Shown here: positions 22,722 through 34,593 of the stretch, piece after piece
How positions within the stretch are numbered: the first letter of the stretch is position 1
Layout: each line of letters begins with the position of its first letter
From: Megalobrama amblycephala
Taxonomy: Eukaryota; Chordata; Actinopteri; Cypriniformes; Xenocyprididae
Length of the DNA: 64,000 nt
Direction: 5' to 3'
NCBI RefSeq assembly: GCF_018812025.1
Contig: NC_063045.1
Location: 2,249,659-2,313,658 of the forward strand
Notes under the pieces: model-generated
What the model saw: only the letters and a program-made list of their open reading frames with translations
Databases searched by the model: none
Told to the model about the DNA's origin: nothing
Translations under genes and position numbers: made by a program

Positions 22722-24003
22722 CAGGCCCGGCTCCACGGGGGGGCCAGGGTGGGCCTGGCCCACCCAATCAGAGGCTTGGCCCACCCTGGCCCCACACCAC
22801 ATAACAGCCAATCACAAAATTAGTGTGATATTCAATTCAGCTCCAGACCAAGCGGCAACCTCCCCCTTAGTAGTGCTGCTAAAATATATATTTTTTCTAA
22901 ACATGTCTCTAAAATATGTTAAACCGTTCAATACCGCTTCTCTACAGTATCCATATGACAGCGAGTTCACGCACATCGCAGCCTCCTGTCACTCACTCAG
23001 CGCAGCGGCAGGCCTCGAGACTCTCGTTCGGTCCGGTTGAAGCGTTTTTGTTATGATAACAACTGATACGACAACTTTAGCATTCGTTCATTCAGTGTTT
23101 CCCATTAATGACCCTGTGCGCCGCCACCGTTTCATAACGAACCGAAAATTTAAAACATAAATGGTCTCTACATTGTATTTTGCCAATGAACTAAAATCAA
23201 AACCGTAATGGCTTTGTGCCTTAATAAAGCACCAAAATATATACAGTGATTAAGTATATACTATTTAGTCTGTTTGTGCTGCGTGTTTTAAAGAGAAGTG
23301 CGCACTTTGCTCACACGATCAGCTGGCGATTTGGTGATCAAAATTGATTAGAAATTGGCTACAAACTAGTATTTTAATTTTCCTATACGTTGTGTAAAGT
23401 AGCCTAACCAATATATATATATTAGATTGCATTTGTTACAATAGCCTATATGGATATAACTGTCATGTATGTATTATTATTTTATTGTTATAATTGTTCG
23501 GCATCCTAAAACACCTAAAACGATGTAGACTTTATATCACAACTAAAAATATGTTTGAACCCTCTTTAAGTCAATGTTGTTTTTGGTCAATTTGCACACT
23601 GTACATGAGTTGAAACTCTTAATTTTGAGCTTCCAAAGTGCACCAGATTGATGCATTTAACCTTAAAATGTACAAAATTTTCTTACGGGGGTGCATGCCC
23701 CCGGACCCCCCTAGAGGAGGTATTGGACAAAAGTTCTAATTTCATACAGTATAAACAGCTCGTGCAAAAAAATTTAAATAATAAATGTTGCAAATATTAT
23801 TTATGTTATCTCACATTATATTTTGTAATGTGATTTTTCAAAATAGTATAATAGTTTATAACAATAACAAACAACCCTAACAATTGCCTTATCTATATCA
23901 ATAGACATGTGAGATTAAAGCATTAAAGCCCCCCACCAATCCGACCGGCCCACCTGGAATATCATTTGGCCCACCTTTCATCTCATATCTGGAGCCGGGC
24001 CTG
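22722..24003 (-). mobile_element. Non-autonomous hAT element B
   Basis: Perfect 13-base inverted ends CAGGCCCGGCTCC and GGAGCCGGGCCTG, and an exact 8-bp target duplication GGACACTA (22714-22721 and 24004-24011). The paralogous segment has the empty site GGACACTAGATGG at 3720. The interior is the reverse of the A/C interior (TACAAAATTTTC block, AATATGTTAAACCGTTCAAT block). ORFs inside are shadows; no transposase is left. Confidence 0.92.
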
Positions 24004-24060
24004 GGACACTAGATGGAGCTTTAGTAGCATACTATTTATAAATGAGTTACCAGGCAGTCA

Positions 24061-24084
24061 AAAAAAAAAAAAAAAAAAAAAAAA
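24061..24084. repeat. Poly-A tract
   Basis: Twenty-four A. In copy 1 the same place (near 3799) has only six A. Confidence 0.9.
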
Positions 24085-24771
24085 GCACAGTGTGTGGGAT
24101 GCTGTTCCGAATCTAAGGAAATATCGTATACTCATTTTATTTTAAATAATGATTTTAAAGTGAGAACAACTGTAATTACAGTAACTTTTTTGGGGTGAAA
24201 CTATTGTAAATTGCTTTGTGGTTTATCAGTGCATAAACGTCTTTGTGGTAAACATTTTCAATAATACTAATATAAGCAATAGTAATAGTGAACTATTGCC
24301 TGAACACATCAAGTACACATTACAATTTATTCTGTAGGAATATGACCCATCCCTCTAGTGGTCAAATGCTGTTATAGTTTCATTTCTGAGGGTGTTTATA
24401 GCTGTAGCACTTGTAAAATTAACACTTCATCTCTACACTGCTATATAGAAATCTGTGTAAGTTATCTGAGTTATGTAGCTATGAACTGACAGAATCTTTG
24501 AGATGGAAATAGAGGAAGTTATATGTGTAAAATACAGGCACGTTTGGTGGAAACAAATTTGACGTGGGATATTATCCACGAAACAGTGTGGTAAGTTTGA
24601 TAAACACTGGTAGCCTAGCTATATAATGCTAGCATACGTGCTTCAAGTGAATGATTATCAGCAGATAGAAACATGGTGTCAGACGTTTACTAAAAGGTTT
24701 TATTGTCATGTAGTGTAACTCATTTGATCCACTTTATCTTCTAAAAAAGGAATATTGTATTGACTGTAAAC

Positions 24772-25428
24772 TAAGGTGACCAGATTTCTGAAATGGAAAC
24801 CGGGGACATTTCCTATGTGAGTGGTCAAAATACCACCAAAATCTCATTTGTTATTATCTATTATAAAAAACGGGGACAGTACATTTTTTATTTTTTTTAT
24901 TGCTGTGGGTTTCACATTTTACATTAATAAATATTATGATTTAATTTTATTATTAGGATTTTTGGTCTGGTTTTAATACAATTCACCAACACTTTACTGA
25001 CATGAAAGGAGCTTTTTGTAGTATTCTTGAGTAAAGTTCATAAAATGTAGGCTACATTATTTCCCACTGGAATTTGTAAAATGTTCTGTATACCTCCTCT
25101 AGGGGGGTCCGGGGCATTCACCCCGGAAGAAAATTTTGTACATTTTAAGGTTAAATGCATCAATCTGGTGCACTTTGGAAGCTCAAAATTAAGAGCTTCA
25201 ACCCATGTACAGTGTGCACATTGAACAAAGAAACAACATTGACTTGTACCTGGACATTAAAGAGGGTTCAAACATCTTTTTAGTTGTGATATAAAGTCTA
25301 CATCATTTTAGGTGTTTTAGGTTGCCAAACAATTATTACAATAAAATAATAATATAATAATGTTTTAGGCCTAGCTATATAATTATTCATGACAATAGTA
25401 TCCATATAGGCTATTGTAACAAATGCAC

Positions 25429-25490
<62 letters not shown>

Positions 25491-26226
25491 GGGTTAGGCT
25501 ACATTATACAACGTATAGGGAAATTAAAATACTATTTTTAGCCAATTTCTAAGATAAATCCTTGAGTTTTAATTTTGATCACCATGTCACCAGCTGATCG
25601 TGTGAGCAAAGTGCGCACTTCTCTTTTAAAACACGCAGCACAGACTGTATATATAGCCTACTTAATCACTGTATTTTGTTGTTGTATAAAGGCACAAAGC
25701 CATATCACGGTTTCAATTTTAGTTCGTTGGCAAAAATACAATGTTAGAGACCATTATATTTTAAATTTTCGGTTTATTATGAAACAGCGGTGGCGGCACA
25801 GGGTCATTAATGGGAAACACTGAATGAATGTTTAGCTGTCACATGTGCTAAAGCTGTCATATCAGTTGTTATATCATAACAAAACCCTTCAACCGGACCG
25901 AACGAGAGTCTCGAGGCCTGCCGCTGCTCTGAGTGAGTGACAGCAGGCGTGTCTGTGTTCAACTGCGGTGTGCGTGAACTCACTGCCGGTGTATATGGAT
26001 ACTGTAGAAGTAAGCGGTATTGAACGTTTAACATATTTTAATAGAGAGATATGTTTAGAAAAATTAAGAAACCTCTATGCTGTATGCTGGCCAGATTTTT
26101 TTGCAATGTATTTGCGGATTATTTTGAACGAGATAAAACGGGGACATTTCCGGGGACAGCTCCAGTCGGGGACGGAGCACCAAAAACCGGGACTGTCCCC
26201 GGAAAACGGGGACGTCTGTCACCCTA
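24772..26226 (+). mobile_element. Non-autonomous hAT element C
   Basis: Ends TAAGGTGACCAGA and TCTGTCACCCTA are inverted, with an exact 8-bp duplication CTGTAAAC (24764-24771 and 26227-26234). The empty site is preserved in the other segment at 4508 (GACTGTAAACAACTC). The interior (25085-25200 and 25560-26050) is shared with A and B although the extreme ends differ. A long AT/poly-T run is at 25433-25490. No intact transposase. Confidence 0.92.
25433..25490. repeat. (AT)n followed by poly-T
   Basis: Simple sequence inside hAT element C. Confidence 0.95.
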
Positions 26227-26246
26227 CTGTAAACAACTCGCAGGGT

Positions 26247-26318
26247 GCCGCCATGTTCGCGTGACGTCATATGCACGACATCGGCGCTATGCATCGGCGT
26301 TATGGACTTCCGGGTGAT
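26247..26318 (+). promoter_or_regulatory. CRE-containing promoter-like block (copy 2)
   Basis: TGACGTCA at 26262-26269 within GCCGCCATGTTCGCG, retained from the copy-1 block at 4544. A small internal repeat (ATCGGCG twice, with GCTATGC between) has been added here. It stands 275 bases upstream of the exon-like block at 26593. Confidence 0.5.
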
Positions 26319-26592
26319 ATTCGAGCCAAATCAAATCTGTTATGACCACAATACCAGAGACTTCAGGTTCAGAGTGAACTATTTTAACTTCTAAACAACC
26401 ACATAAACACCCAGAGCACCCTACTCACATCAAGTAAAAACCACCAGAACACCTTGCAAACAAATATTTGCTAATTGTATTAATATCTCAAATAAAGTTT
26501 TTTTTTTTTTTTTTTTCATTTAAGGATTATCAACACGTCAGACTTAACGTTTAGTTGTGTTTTGTTTCCTAATGATGGTTTGGTTTCCACAG

Positions 26593-26672
26593 GTTTATGA
26601 GGAGCAGGTGCATATCTTCATCATCTCTCACAAGTTTGTATCTGGACTTTGACGCCATCAAGTTACCTTGAG
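26593..26672 (+). other. Exon-like block with conserved splice borders (copy 2)
   Basis: Bounded by TTTCCACAG and GAG/GTGAGATTTT like the block at 4874. An ATG opens a short frame (MRSRCISSSSLTSLYLDF...) that stops inside the block, so coding use is doubtful and a leader exon is preferred. Confidence 0.45.
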
Positions 26673-26907
26673 GTGAGATTTTCTGTCTGGGGTTCCTCTT
26701 TGTCCTTCTCTTGAGAACTAAAGCTGTTCAACTATACTGACCAAAACAATCAATTGTTGATGACATGATGAACAATGTTATTTTTTATTTAAATTACTGA
26801 ATTAATTGAGAGAAACTTTTAATTGTGAAGTTTGCAAAAACAAAAATCTTGCATCACAAAAAGTGTATTGTGATTGTCAAAACATTTGGCAACAAACAGA
26901 AGATCAT

Positions 26908-27190
26908 CAAAGGGTTAGTTCAGCCAAAAATGAAATTTCTGTCATTAATTACTCACCCTCTTGTCGTTCCACACCTGTAAGACTTCAGAACACAAATTAA
27001 GATATTTTTTGATGAATTCTGAGAGGTATATGACTCTTCAATAGACAGAAATATAACCAACACTTTCAAGGTCCAGAAAGGTAAAGACATCATTAAAATA
27101 GTTAAATTGTCTACAGTGGATCAACCTTATTTTTATGAAGTGATGAGAATACAGTATATATATTATATGCAGTGAACGCAGTTCAGCGCT
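26908..27190. repeat. Truncated MITE (left half)
   Basis: Starts AAGGGTTAGTTCAGCCAAAA and includes ATTACTCACCCTCTTGTCGT, CACAAATTAAGATATTTTTT and TTTCAAGGTCCAGAAAGGTA, wording typical of an abundant cyprinid MITE. The right arm is missing. Confidence 0.6.
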
Positions 27191-28548
27191 TTATAATTTG
27201 TCAAATATGGATGCGTATTTGCAACAACAACAACAAAAACGTTTGGCTTCAGAAGGCCTTTATTAACCCCCTGTTGCCGTGTGGAGTATGTTTATGATGG
27301 AAATGCAGATATCGGATATGGGTCACTTTTAAAAGATGTAAGCTGGTCATCAAAAACAGTCAAGAAATCATAATTTGGCATGAAGTGTAAATGCGGCCTA
27401 AATTAAACCCCAAAGGGTCAAGGTTCATCTAGGTAACATGGCCTGTTAGCCCTGCTGTTAGATATTGTAAATACACCACTATGTGAGCAAAAGCACCTTT
27501 ATAAGTTGACAGTCATATATTCATATTATTGTAGTTTCAGAGTCACAGATTTAAAACATCTTAAAAAGACTCTTAGTGAGTTAAAAGGGACTCTGAGGGA
27601 TATAGAGTGATCAGTCACATGAGTCAAGTGTCACGCTACATGAGCACACAGACAAAACAGAAAAATGCTATTGAACTTAGCACTTTTGAAAATATCACTT
27701 TTTTTTATTTAGTTTGAATTTAGCCAATTTGAGCCAAATTATTTGTCACAGAACAGACCACATACTTACTAAAATCATGCATGTAATGATACACATAAAA
27801 AGTCTAAATATCCTTTGGACAGCAGCATTGTTATTTTATTGAAAAATATAGTTTGCATAAGTAGAAATGTATTGCATTGCATTGAAGCATTTAGTTAGTT
27901 ACTCTCCCCAGCAGGCATGGAAAAAAATATCTGTACGATAATATAAACATTACAACAGTGAATCACATTGTATTAATTCTTAAAATAACTCTCATGTAAT
28001 AACAGACACAAACTAGATATGATATTTTAAAAAAAAAAAAAAAAAAAATGGGATTTTCAAGAAAAGTTGTTCTTAGAAATGACTTCATATTATCTTGGTA
28101 GATCTGGAAATAACTGCTGACTCTAGTTCTGCAGTGAAAAAACATTGGGGAACTGACACTGACAACACGCTGAGACAGAGAAGCATATTATTTTCTCAGC
28201 TTTCGTAGTATGTGATCTCTTTTCACATTTTGCCGTATTATCATTATTTGATGCGATGTCTATTTTTTTTAAAATATCAGCATTCATGGTTATTTTGTGG
28301 TAAAGCTATTCTGTGTAAAGCAGAAGTCAAACATCATATGTGAAGGAGTGGAAAAACACTCTTCAACCACACGCTACTGACGCATCAAGATGAACCACAG
28401 ATGTCCAGCTATACACACATTCTCCTGCAGACCCTGTTTGTCTACCAAACAGAGTCAACCACATCTCTGTGCAGACAGAAGTATATCAGACCACAGCCGG
28501 TTATATTTTTGACATACAAACTGAGCTGCTAGTGCCTGAAACTGTTAG

Positions 28549-29160
28549 GGGCCGATAAAAGGATGTTTTTACAGAACAACAGTAAAATTACAGTACTAGT
28601 ATTTTTCTTTTTTTTTTTTGCTTTCAAATGTTAAACTCTTTTTTTCTTTTCTTTTTTTTTGGCAGAAAACTACTGTGACCGAGAGGGGACATGTTCGGTT
28701 GACTTAGTTTTTATGTGGGAACATAAGTCATGGCCACCAGATCATTTTGTTGGGGTAACAACATCCTTATTTTATTTTTAATAAGGAATGACAAAATAAG
28801 GCAGGAATAACTTATATTACATTACATGCAATGTTGCCTATGTAGACAGCATTTGAATGAAGTTTGTTATTATCAAAGAATGATGAAAAAATAGGCCTAC
28901 AAGAAAACACATTTTTATCCATCCCATCTCAAAACCTTTGAAATCCATTCACTGATCGTGTCTTTATTTATTTATTACTATTATTAGTAGTAGTATGCCT
29001 ATTACACCTAAATAAAATAAAAAATATAGCCTAATATGTTAAAGGTGGTAAAGAGGATGTTTTGTTTTATACATTTTTGCAATATTACTTGAAACTGTCT
29101 TTACTAACTGATAAAAGACTATTTATTAGGTGCACTGAAAGGAATATTATTAATATACAT
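28549..29160. other. Intergenic, nothing recognised
   Basis: Starts where homology to copy 1 ends. T-rich runs at 28607-28660 and AT-rich sequence; no ORF or repeat recognised. Confidence 0.45.
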
Positions 29161-29189
29161 CATCTGTACACGAGGTAGGGCCTTAAAAA

Positions 29190-29760
29190 CATCAGCCAAT
29201 CGTTTACGCGATCATCGCGTAAACGATTGGCCCTCTGGCTTGTCAATCACTGCCATTGTGAGAGACGTGCGCGGATTGGCCCTCTGGCTTGTCAATCACT
29301 GCCATGACGTTCCTTGTGAGAGACGCGCGGCCGCGCGCTCAACTTTCCACACTCTACATGCGCCGCATGCAATGTTTTTGTCAGGAGACAGGAGTAACAA
29401 CGGCAGATTATGAGTTACCTGCGGTGAGTCCGACATAATGAATCCACTAAGTGTGTGCGCGGCACACTTAACGATTGTAAGGCCGATTATGAATGTAAAT
29501 TGATACTTATGACTGATTGCGCTCAAACGCATCCAGTCAGAGCCAGTTGCGTTCAGTCTGCGATTACAGTCGGTGTTCAAATTCCATGTGAAAGTATATA
29601 AATCTGCTTCAGGAGCAGGAAACTATCGCTGTATGTTGAGCACAGTCAGAATGTTTTAGCTAGTCGTAAAATGTGTTCCCGGCTTAATAACAGCGAATGC
29701 CGGTGGTAAACAAACACTCGTGCACGCGTTTTGGGAGGCGTTCATTTAAAATGAGCTGTG
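29190..29760. promoter_or_regulatory. CpG-rich block with palindrome and CCAAT repeats
   Basis: A stretch much richer in CG dinucleotides than its surroundings. It opens with a perfect 35-bp palindrome at 29196-29230 (arms CCAATCGTTTACGCGAT, one-base centre). A 32-base sequence starting GATTGGCCCTCTGGCTTGTC occurs exactly twice (29225-29256, 29274-29305), each copy with an inverted CCAAT box. TATATAAA-like sequence is near 29596. It could be a CpG-island promoter or the regulatory end of a transposon. No transcript is assigned. Confidence 0.45.
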
Positions 29761-29915
29761 AAGGAGGGGGTTGTTCTTACGCATGCGCTCATTTCAAAAT
29801 CTCAGTAACAGTATTTGGATTCTCAGTCGACTTAAAAATCCTCTCTATCACCTTTAAATCCCTGTCGAGTGAACTTCCCATTAAATTGGCCACAGAGATA
29901 AAATATAATCAAAGC

Positions 29916-29921
29916 TTTATT
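29916..29921 (-). terminator. Candidate polyadenylation signal of the receptor gene
   Basis: AATAAA on the minus strand (AATAAAGCTTTG), about 550 bases beyond the stop codon of the receptor gene. No nearer AATAAA was seen. A Tc1 fragment lies between, so the assignment is tentative. Confidence 0.3.
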
Positions 29922-30031
29922 GTCATGACTGTCTGGCATTTACAGTATTTACAAAACATAGGCTGTATGGTGCTGTAAGTAGGCAATTAAATAATACATA
30001 ATATTAGTTGGATAAACAACATATATATATA

Positions 30032-30150
30032 CAAAAGTTTTGGGACACCTTTACGTCCACATGAACTTTGCTGACATCCCATTCTTAATCCGTAGGGTTT
30101 AATATGGAGTTGGCCCACCATTTGCAGCTATTACAGCTTCAAGTGATGAG
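30032..30150. mobile_element. Tc1-like transposon fragment
   Basis: CAAAAGTTTTGGGACACC and TAATATGGAGTTGGCCCACC are typical of the end of a fish Tc1-family element. Only about 120 bases remain. Confidence 0.55.
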
Positions 30151-30472
30151 TAACACTGTTTCATATGCTAGCCAAAGTTCATTTTAAAGCCTGGCCAAAG
30201 GATTTTTAACAAGACAAGTCCCTGTATTACAAAGCACTTAGCTCTGTGAATGTCACACTTCAAATCCCCCAGAATGATCTTCTGGGATTTCCTCATAATA
30301 CTCAGAGTAAAACTGAAAAATATCTTTCTGAATTAGTGCTAATTTCTGTTGCTACATGTGGTGATTTTTACAAACCCGAAACTCAACCAGACTCATGAAC
30401 TGCAGGGTGAGGCCGAAGCTCTTAGTGCAAGCGATCACACAGCTGGATCCTGTACAGTAAACTGAAGTTTGA

Positions 30473-30526
30473 TCATCTCCTCAAGGCGATTCCAGCATAC
30501 ACCACATCATTCTCCTCTTTTATGTT
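30473..30526 (-). CDS. Receptor exon 6: terminal, VVYAGI
   Basis: 54 bases starting in phase 0 after [27 protein letters not shown] and a TGA. VVYAGI fits (I/V/L/S)xYxx(I/V/L). The acidic [10 protein letters not shown] context is typical of the last exon of these fish receptors. It lies 2.2 kb from exon 5 across several repeats. The phase match supports the join, but a transcript would settle it. Confidence 0.78.
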   Translation of the reverse strand, partial: NIKEENDVVYAGIALRR

Positions 30527-33500
30527 CTGCATAAAAACACAGTACACAGATTTCAAAAAGTCTTCTAAATGAAAATGTAGCAAATTAATCTTAAAGAATG
30601 ATTGAGATTCAGTGATTATAAATTTTTTCATCTACAGAAGATCTTACTGAGAATTAACAGAGGTTTAGATGTTTTATTATTTAGTTTGCCGTTACCATAA
30701 TGGAGATGAGTGTTTGCTTTAGTTGAGCTCTTGACCCTTGATTTGTGAACATTATTTTTTCTTTGGCTGCTGTAACTGTCTTTAAACAACTGTGATCAGA
30801 TGATGTTAGCTAATTACTAATGGTCTTATTAATTGATCTCATCAGATTTTTAGCTCATTACCAGCTTCACTTATTACTAACCAGATTGACTTTATTTCTG
30901 TCACACGTCTACAGAAGATCTTATTGAGAATTAACAGAGGTTTAGATGTTGATGCCTGGAGCTCACACCTCTAATAACTTCTAAACAAATGTTCAAATAG
31001 GTGCTTTGTTAATAAATTGCATATTTAAGATCTAAACAACTACATTCTAGACTCTTAAACCTCTTAAAACTACATTCCATGAGTATTAGTATTGGTAAAA
31101 GTGTAGTGGGGTTTGCTCTTCCACCATTGATGCAGAACTATTGTAAAAAAGTAATTTAAATAAATGTAATTTTATATTATATATATATATATATATATAC
31201 AGTGGGTACGGAAAGTATTCAGACCCCCTTAAATTTTTCACTCTTTGTTATATTGCAGCCATTTGCTAAAATCATTTAAGTTCATTTTTTTCCTCATTAA
31301 TGTACACACAGCACCCCATATTGACAGAAAAACACAGAATTGTTGACATTTTTGCAGATTTATTAAAAAAGAAAAACTGAAATATCACATGGTCCTAAGT
31401 TTGATGTGTAATCAGTGTGACTTCTTTTTTTTTTTTTGCACAAACAGGAAAAAAGGTTGTAGTATGGAGCTCTATACAGTGTGTCTACTGACAGAAGAGG
31501 TTTTGCAGTTATTTGAGATTTGAAGTCTGTAGTTCAGAGATTCTGCACTCTTAGTGATTCAGTTGCTTTAAAAACATGATTTCAGAACAAATAACCTATG
31601 GACAGAAAGCTATGTAGTTCACTATGAATTTGGACAGTTATATCATCAACTGACACAAGAAATACAGTATCAGCTCATGTTGATCACTGGAAATATTAAC
31701 TAATAATAAAATGGACTTTGTTGATCTTTTACTCTCTGTAGTTACTATATGGTGCAGTGAGTGTCCTGCAGGTTTGGGACTAATGCATTACAAGTAACTT
31801 GAGTTACGTAATCAGCTTACTTTTTTCAAGTAACAAGTAAAGTAACAAATTACTTTTAAATTTTCAACAAAATATCTGAGTTACTTTTTCACATTTTTGA
31901 CTGACAGTGCTCCTGTCCCTATGTTGAGAGAAATCCTAAGTGTACAGACAGTGTTTTAGAATGAATGTGAGCATGCATTTACTCATCTCAAATAAACAGT
32001 TTTACTCAAAATGAATAAAAACAGTTAAATGTGATCTAAAAATTTTGTGCAAACCTGCAATAATTATACTTCATGTTCTTAATCTCACTTAATTTAACTC
32101 TGTTCTCTACTATACAGGTGTGAATTTGTATTTCACACTTACTTCTATTAAAAGTAACCGAGTAACACAATAACTTACTTTTTTAGGGAGTAAAGTAATA
32201 TTGTAATGTAGGGCTGTTCAACGATAACCGTGGTTATCGTGTACAAAATAAGAGTCTGTGTTTACGTAATATATATGTGTTTGTTTTGTGTATAATTATT
32301 ATGTATATATAAATACACACACATACATGTATATATTTAAGAAAAATATCTTATATTTCTATACAAATATTTACATTTATATATAATTTAAATATATAAA
32401 AATATAAATATATTTATATATTTATACATACATGCTTATATTTCTTAAATATATACATGTATGTGCCCTATTGTAATGTATTACTTTTAAAAGTATATTT
32501 CACCAACACTGGTGTCGTGAGTATTATTATATGAGTCAGTGTTTCTCACAAAGAATGCTGATCTTCTGGCTGAAATGCTGCTTTTTTGTGTTTCTGTCTG
32601 AATAATGTTAAAAAATGACATTTCATCCACAAGAGCATGTCTGACTCAGTGCTGAAATAATACAGAGATGCTGAACATAAATTAGAAATAATTGATCTTA
32701 CCGATTTCTGTGCTTTTCTTTGGTAGAATATTGGATCAGCGTAAGTGATCTCTTCATCACGAGACTGAACTGTTTCATCTATAATAATACATACATTAAC
32801 TCAACAACAACAATCAACAAAAGTCCCTAGCAGAGCATGGAAAACATCTTAACAAGTTAAGATACGTTAATTTATCAGGTATAGTTAGAAAAGACATTAG
32901 AAAGACATATGCAGATCATTTGGAAAACCAAACCTGAGGAATGTTTAAAGTAATTTGCATTTTTTCTGTGTAATGAATAATTGAAGCTCAACAAGTAAAA
33001 CAACATTCACATAGAAAAGTTTATTTGAAAACCAGCTGAGGACTGCAACTTTACAGGTCATAAAGTGTAGAGAAATTTCATTCATTATTAAATTAAGGCA
33101 GATTTACATTTGTGCTCGACTTTTCAGTGTTTTAGTTTTAGAAATGCAGAACCTCATTTTTGCGAATGAGAACAGTAAATGGAGAATAATTGTTTAAATT
33201 ATAATTAGGAATAAATAATATTCATATTTTGGTGTAATACTTGTCAAAAGCAATAGATTATTCTTACCTGCTCTGTCAATTTTTCTGAGTCGCCTGCAGA
33301 TGCAGCAGATCACGACAACAATCGACAGAGATCCAGCAGCAGCAGCAACAGCAGAGATCAAAACTATCAGAGAGGCTGAGCCTGGAGAGACTGGAGGAGT
33401 TGAAGGAGAGGAAAACAGAGTAAGTCCTTAATGTATGTCAATGTGTCTGATCTACAACAAAAGAGATGAGATCAGTAAATAATCACATATATCAGCCCTG

Positions 33501-33733
33501 TGGTACCTGCACATGTGTGACAGAGGTGAGTGATGTCCAGATGTTGAGTCTGGTTGCTGATGGGATTGTTCAGCACACAGCTGTAGGTGTTTTTATCCTG
33601 ATATTCCACCTCCAGAGGTAGAGAGAGACTGATGCTGAGATCAGACACACTGATGCTGGACAATAAACTGTTTCCTTTGTACCAGGAGAGAGTCACATGA
33701 CCCACATTCACAGCTGAACACACCAATGAACAA

Positions 33734-33768
<35 letters not shown>

Positions 33769-34537
33769 TTGTGAAGAGTTTCTGCTGATGACAGGAACAG
33801 ACAGACGAGCTGAAAAACATGAGAGAACAAACAATCAACATCGATGTTTCATTCAATGTGTTTAAGTGTTTAGTGTGATCACAGTGAGTGTTTTATGTAA
33901 AAAATTAAACAAGAATATTTGAAGAAGACAAATGACATCTCTACTCACCATAGATGGAAACACTGAATGTTTTTGTTGTTTTTTTCGCTCCTCTTATCTC
34001 TAGTTGATAATCTCCAGCATGTTCAGTTGTGATGTTTGTGATGGTCAGAGATCCAGTTTGATCGTCCAGCTTCAGTCTGTCTCTGAATCTCCCATCAGGA
34101 CCATCAGATGTGGAGAAGATTCCAGCAGCTCTATTGATTTGAGCTATCGGAGACTTCACAGCTCCGTATTTCCACAGTATGTAGTCATCTTCATGTATTT
34201 CAGTAAGATCAGTGTATAAAGTGACAGAATCTCCCTCCATCACTGACACTGAATCACCAAACACACCTGATGAACAGACAGATTTACACTGATTAAAGTT
34301 ATTAATTGTTTGTAAAGTCTGAAATCAGCTGTAGTTTGTAACCTTTAAATATGAATTGAAGAACAGCAGCAGAGTCACAAAAGAAAATTAAAGGTGATTT
34401 AGAGCATGTGTTTGAACCAATTTTTTTTTTCATAGTGTTTTATTTGCTTGTAGTCTAAAATAAATGTGTGAAGTTATACTTTCAAGCTGTTAATTTTGTT
34501 GCTCACTTTCAATAATTGTATTTCATATATTTATGAT

Positions 34538-34593
<56 letters not shown>

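Larger units (their letters stand above)
22620..28548. repeat. Segmental duplication, copy 2 (partner 3632-9875)
   Basis: Collinear with copy 1, beginning AACTCAAGTGACTGAGTCTA and ending about CAAACTGAGCTGCTAGTGCC. Insertions specific to this copy are hAT elements B and C. Point differences are common, so the duplication is much older than the 3.4-kb tandem repeat. Confidence 0.8.
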
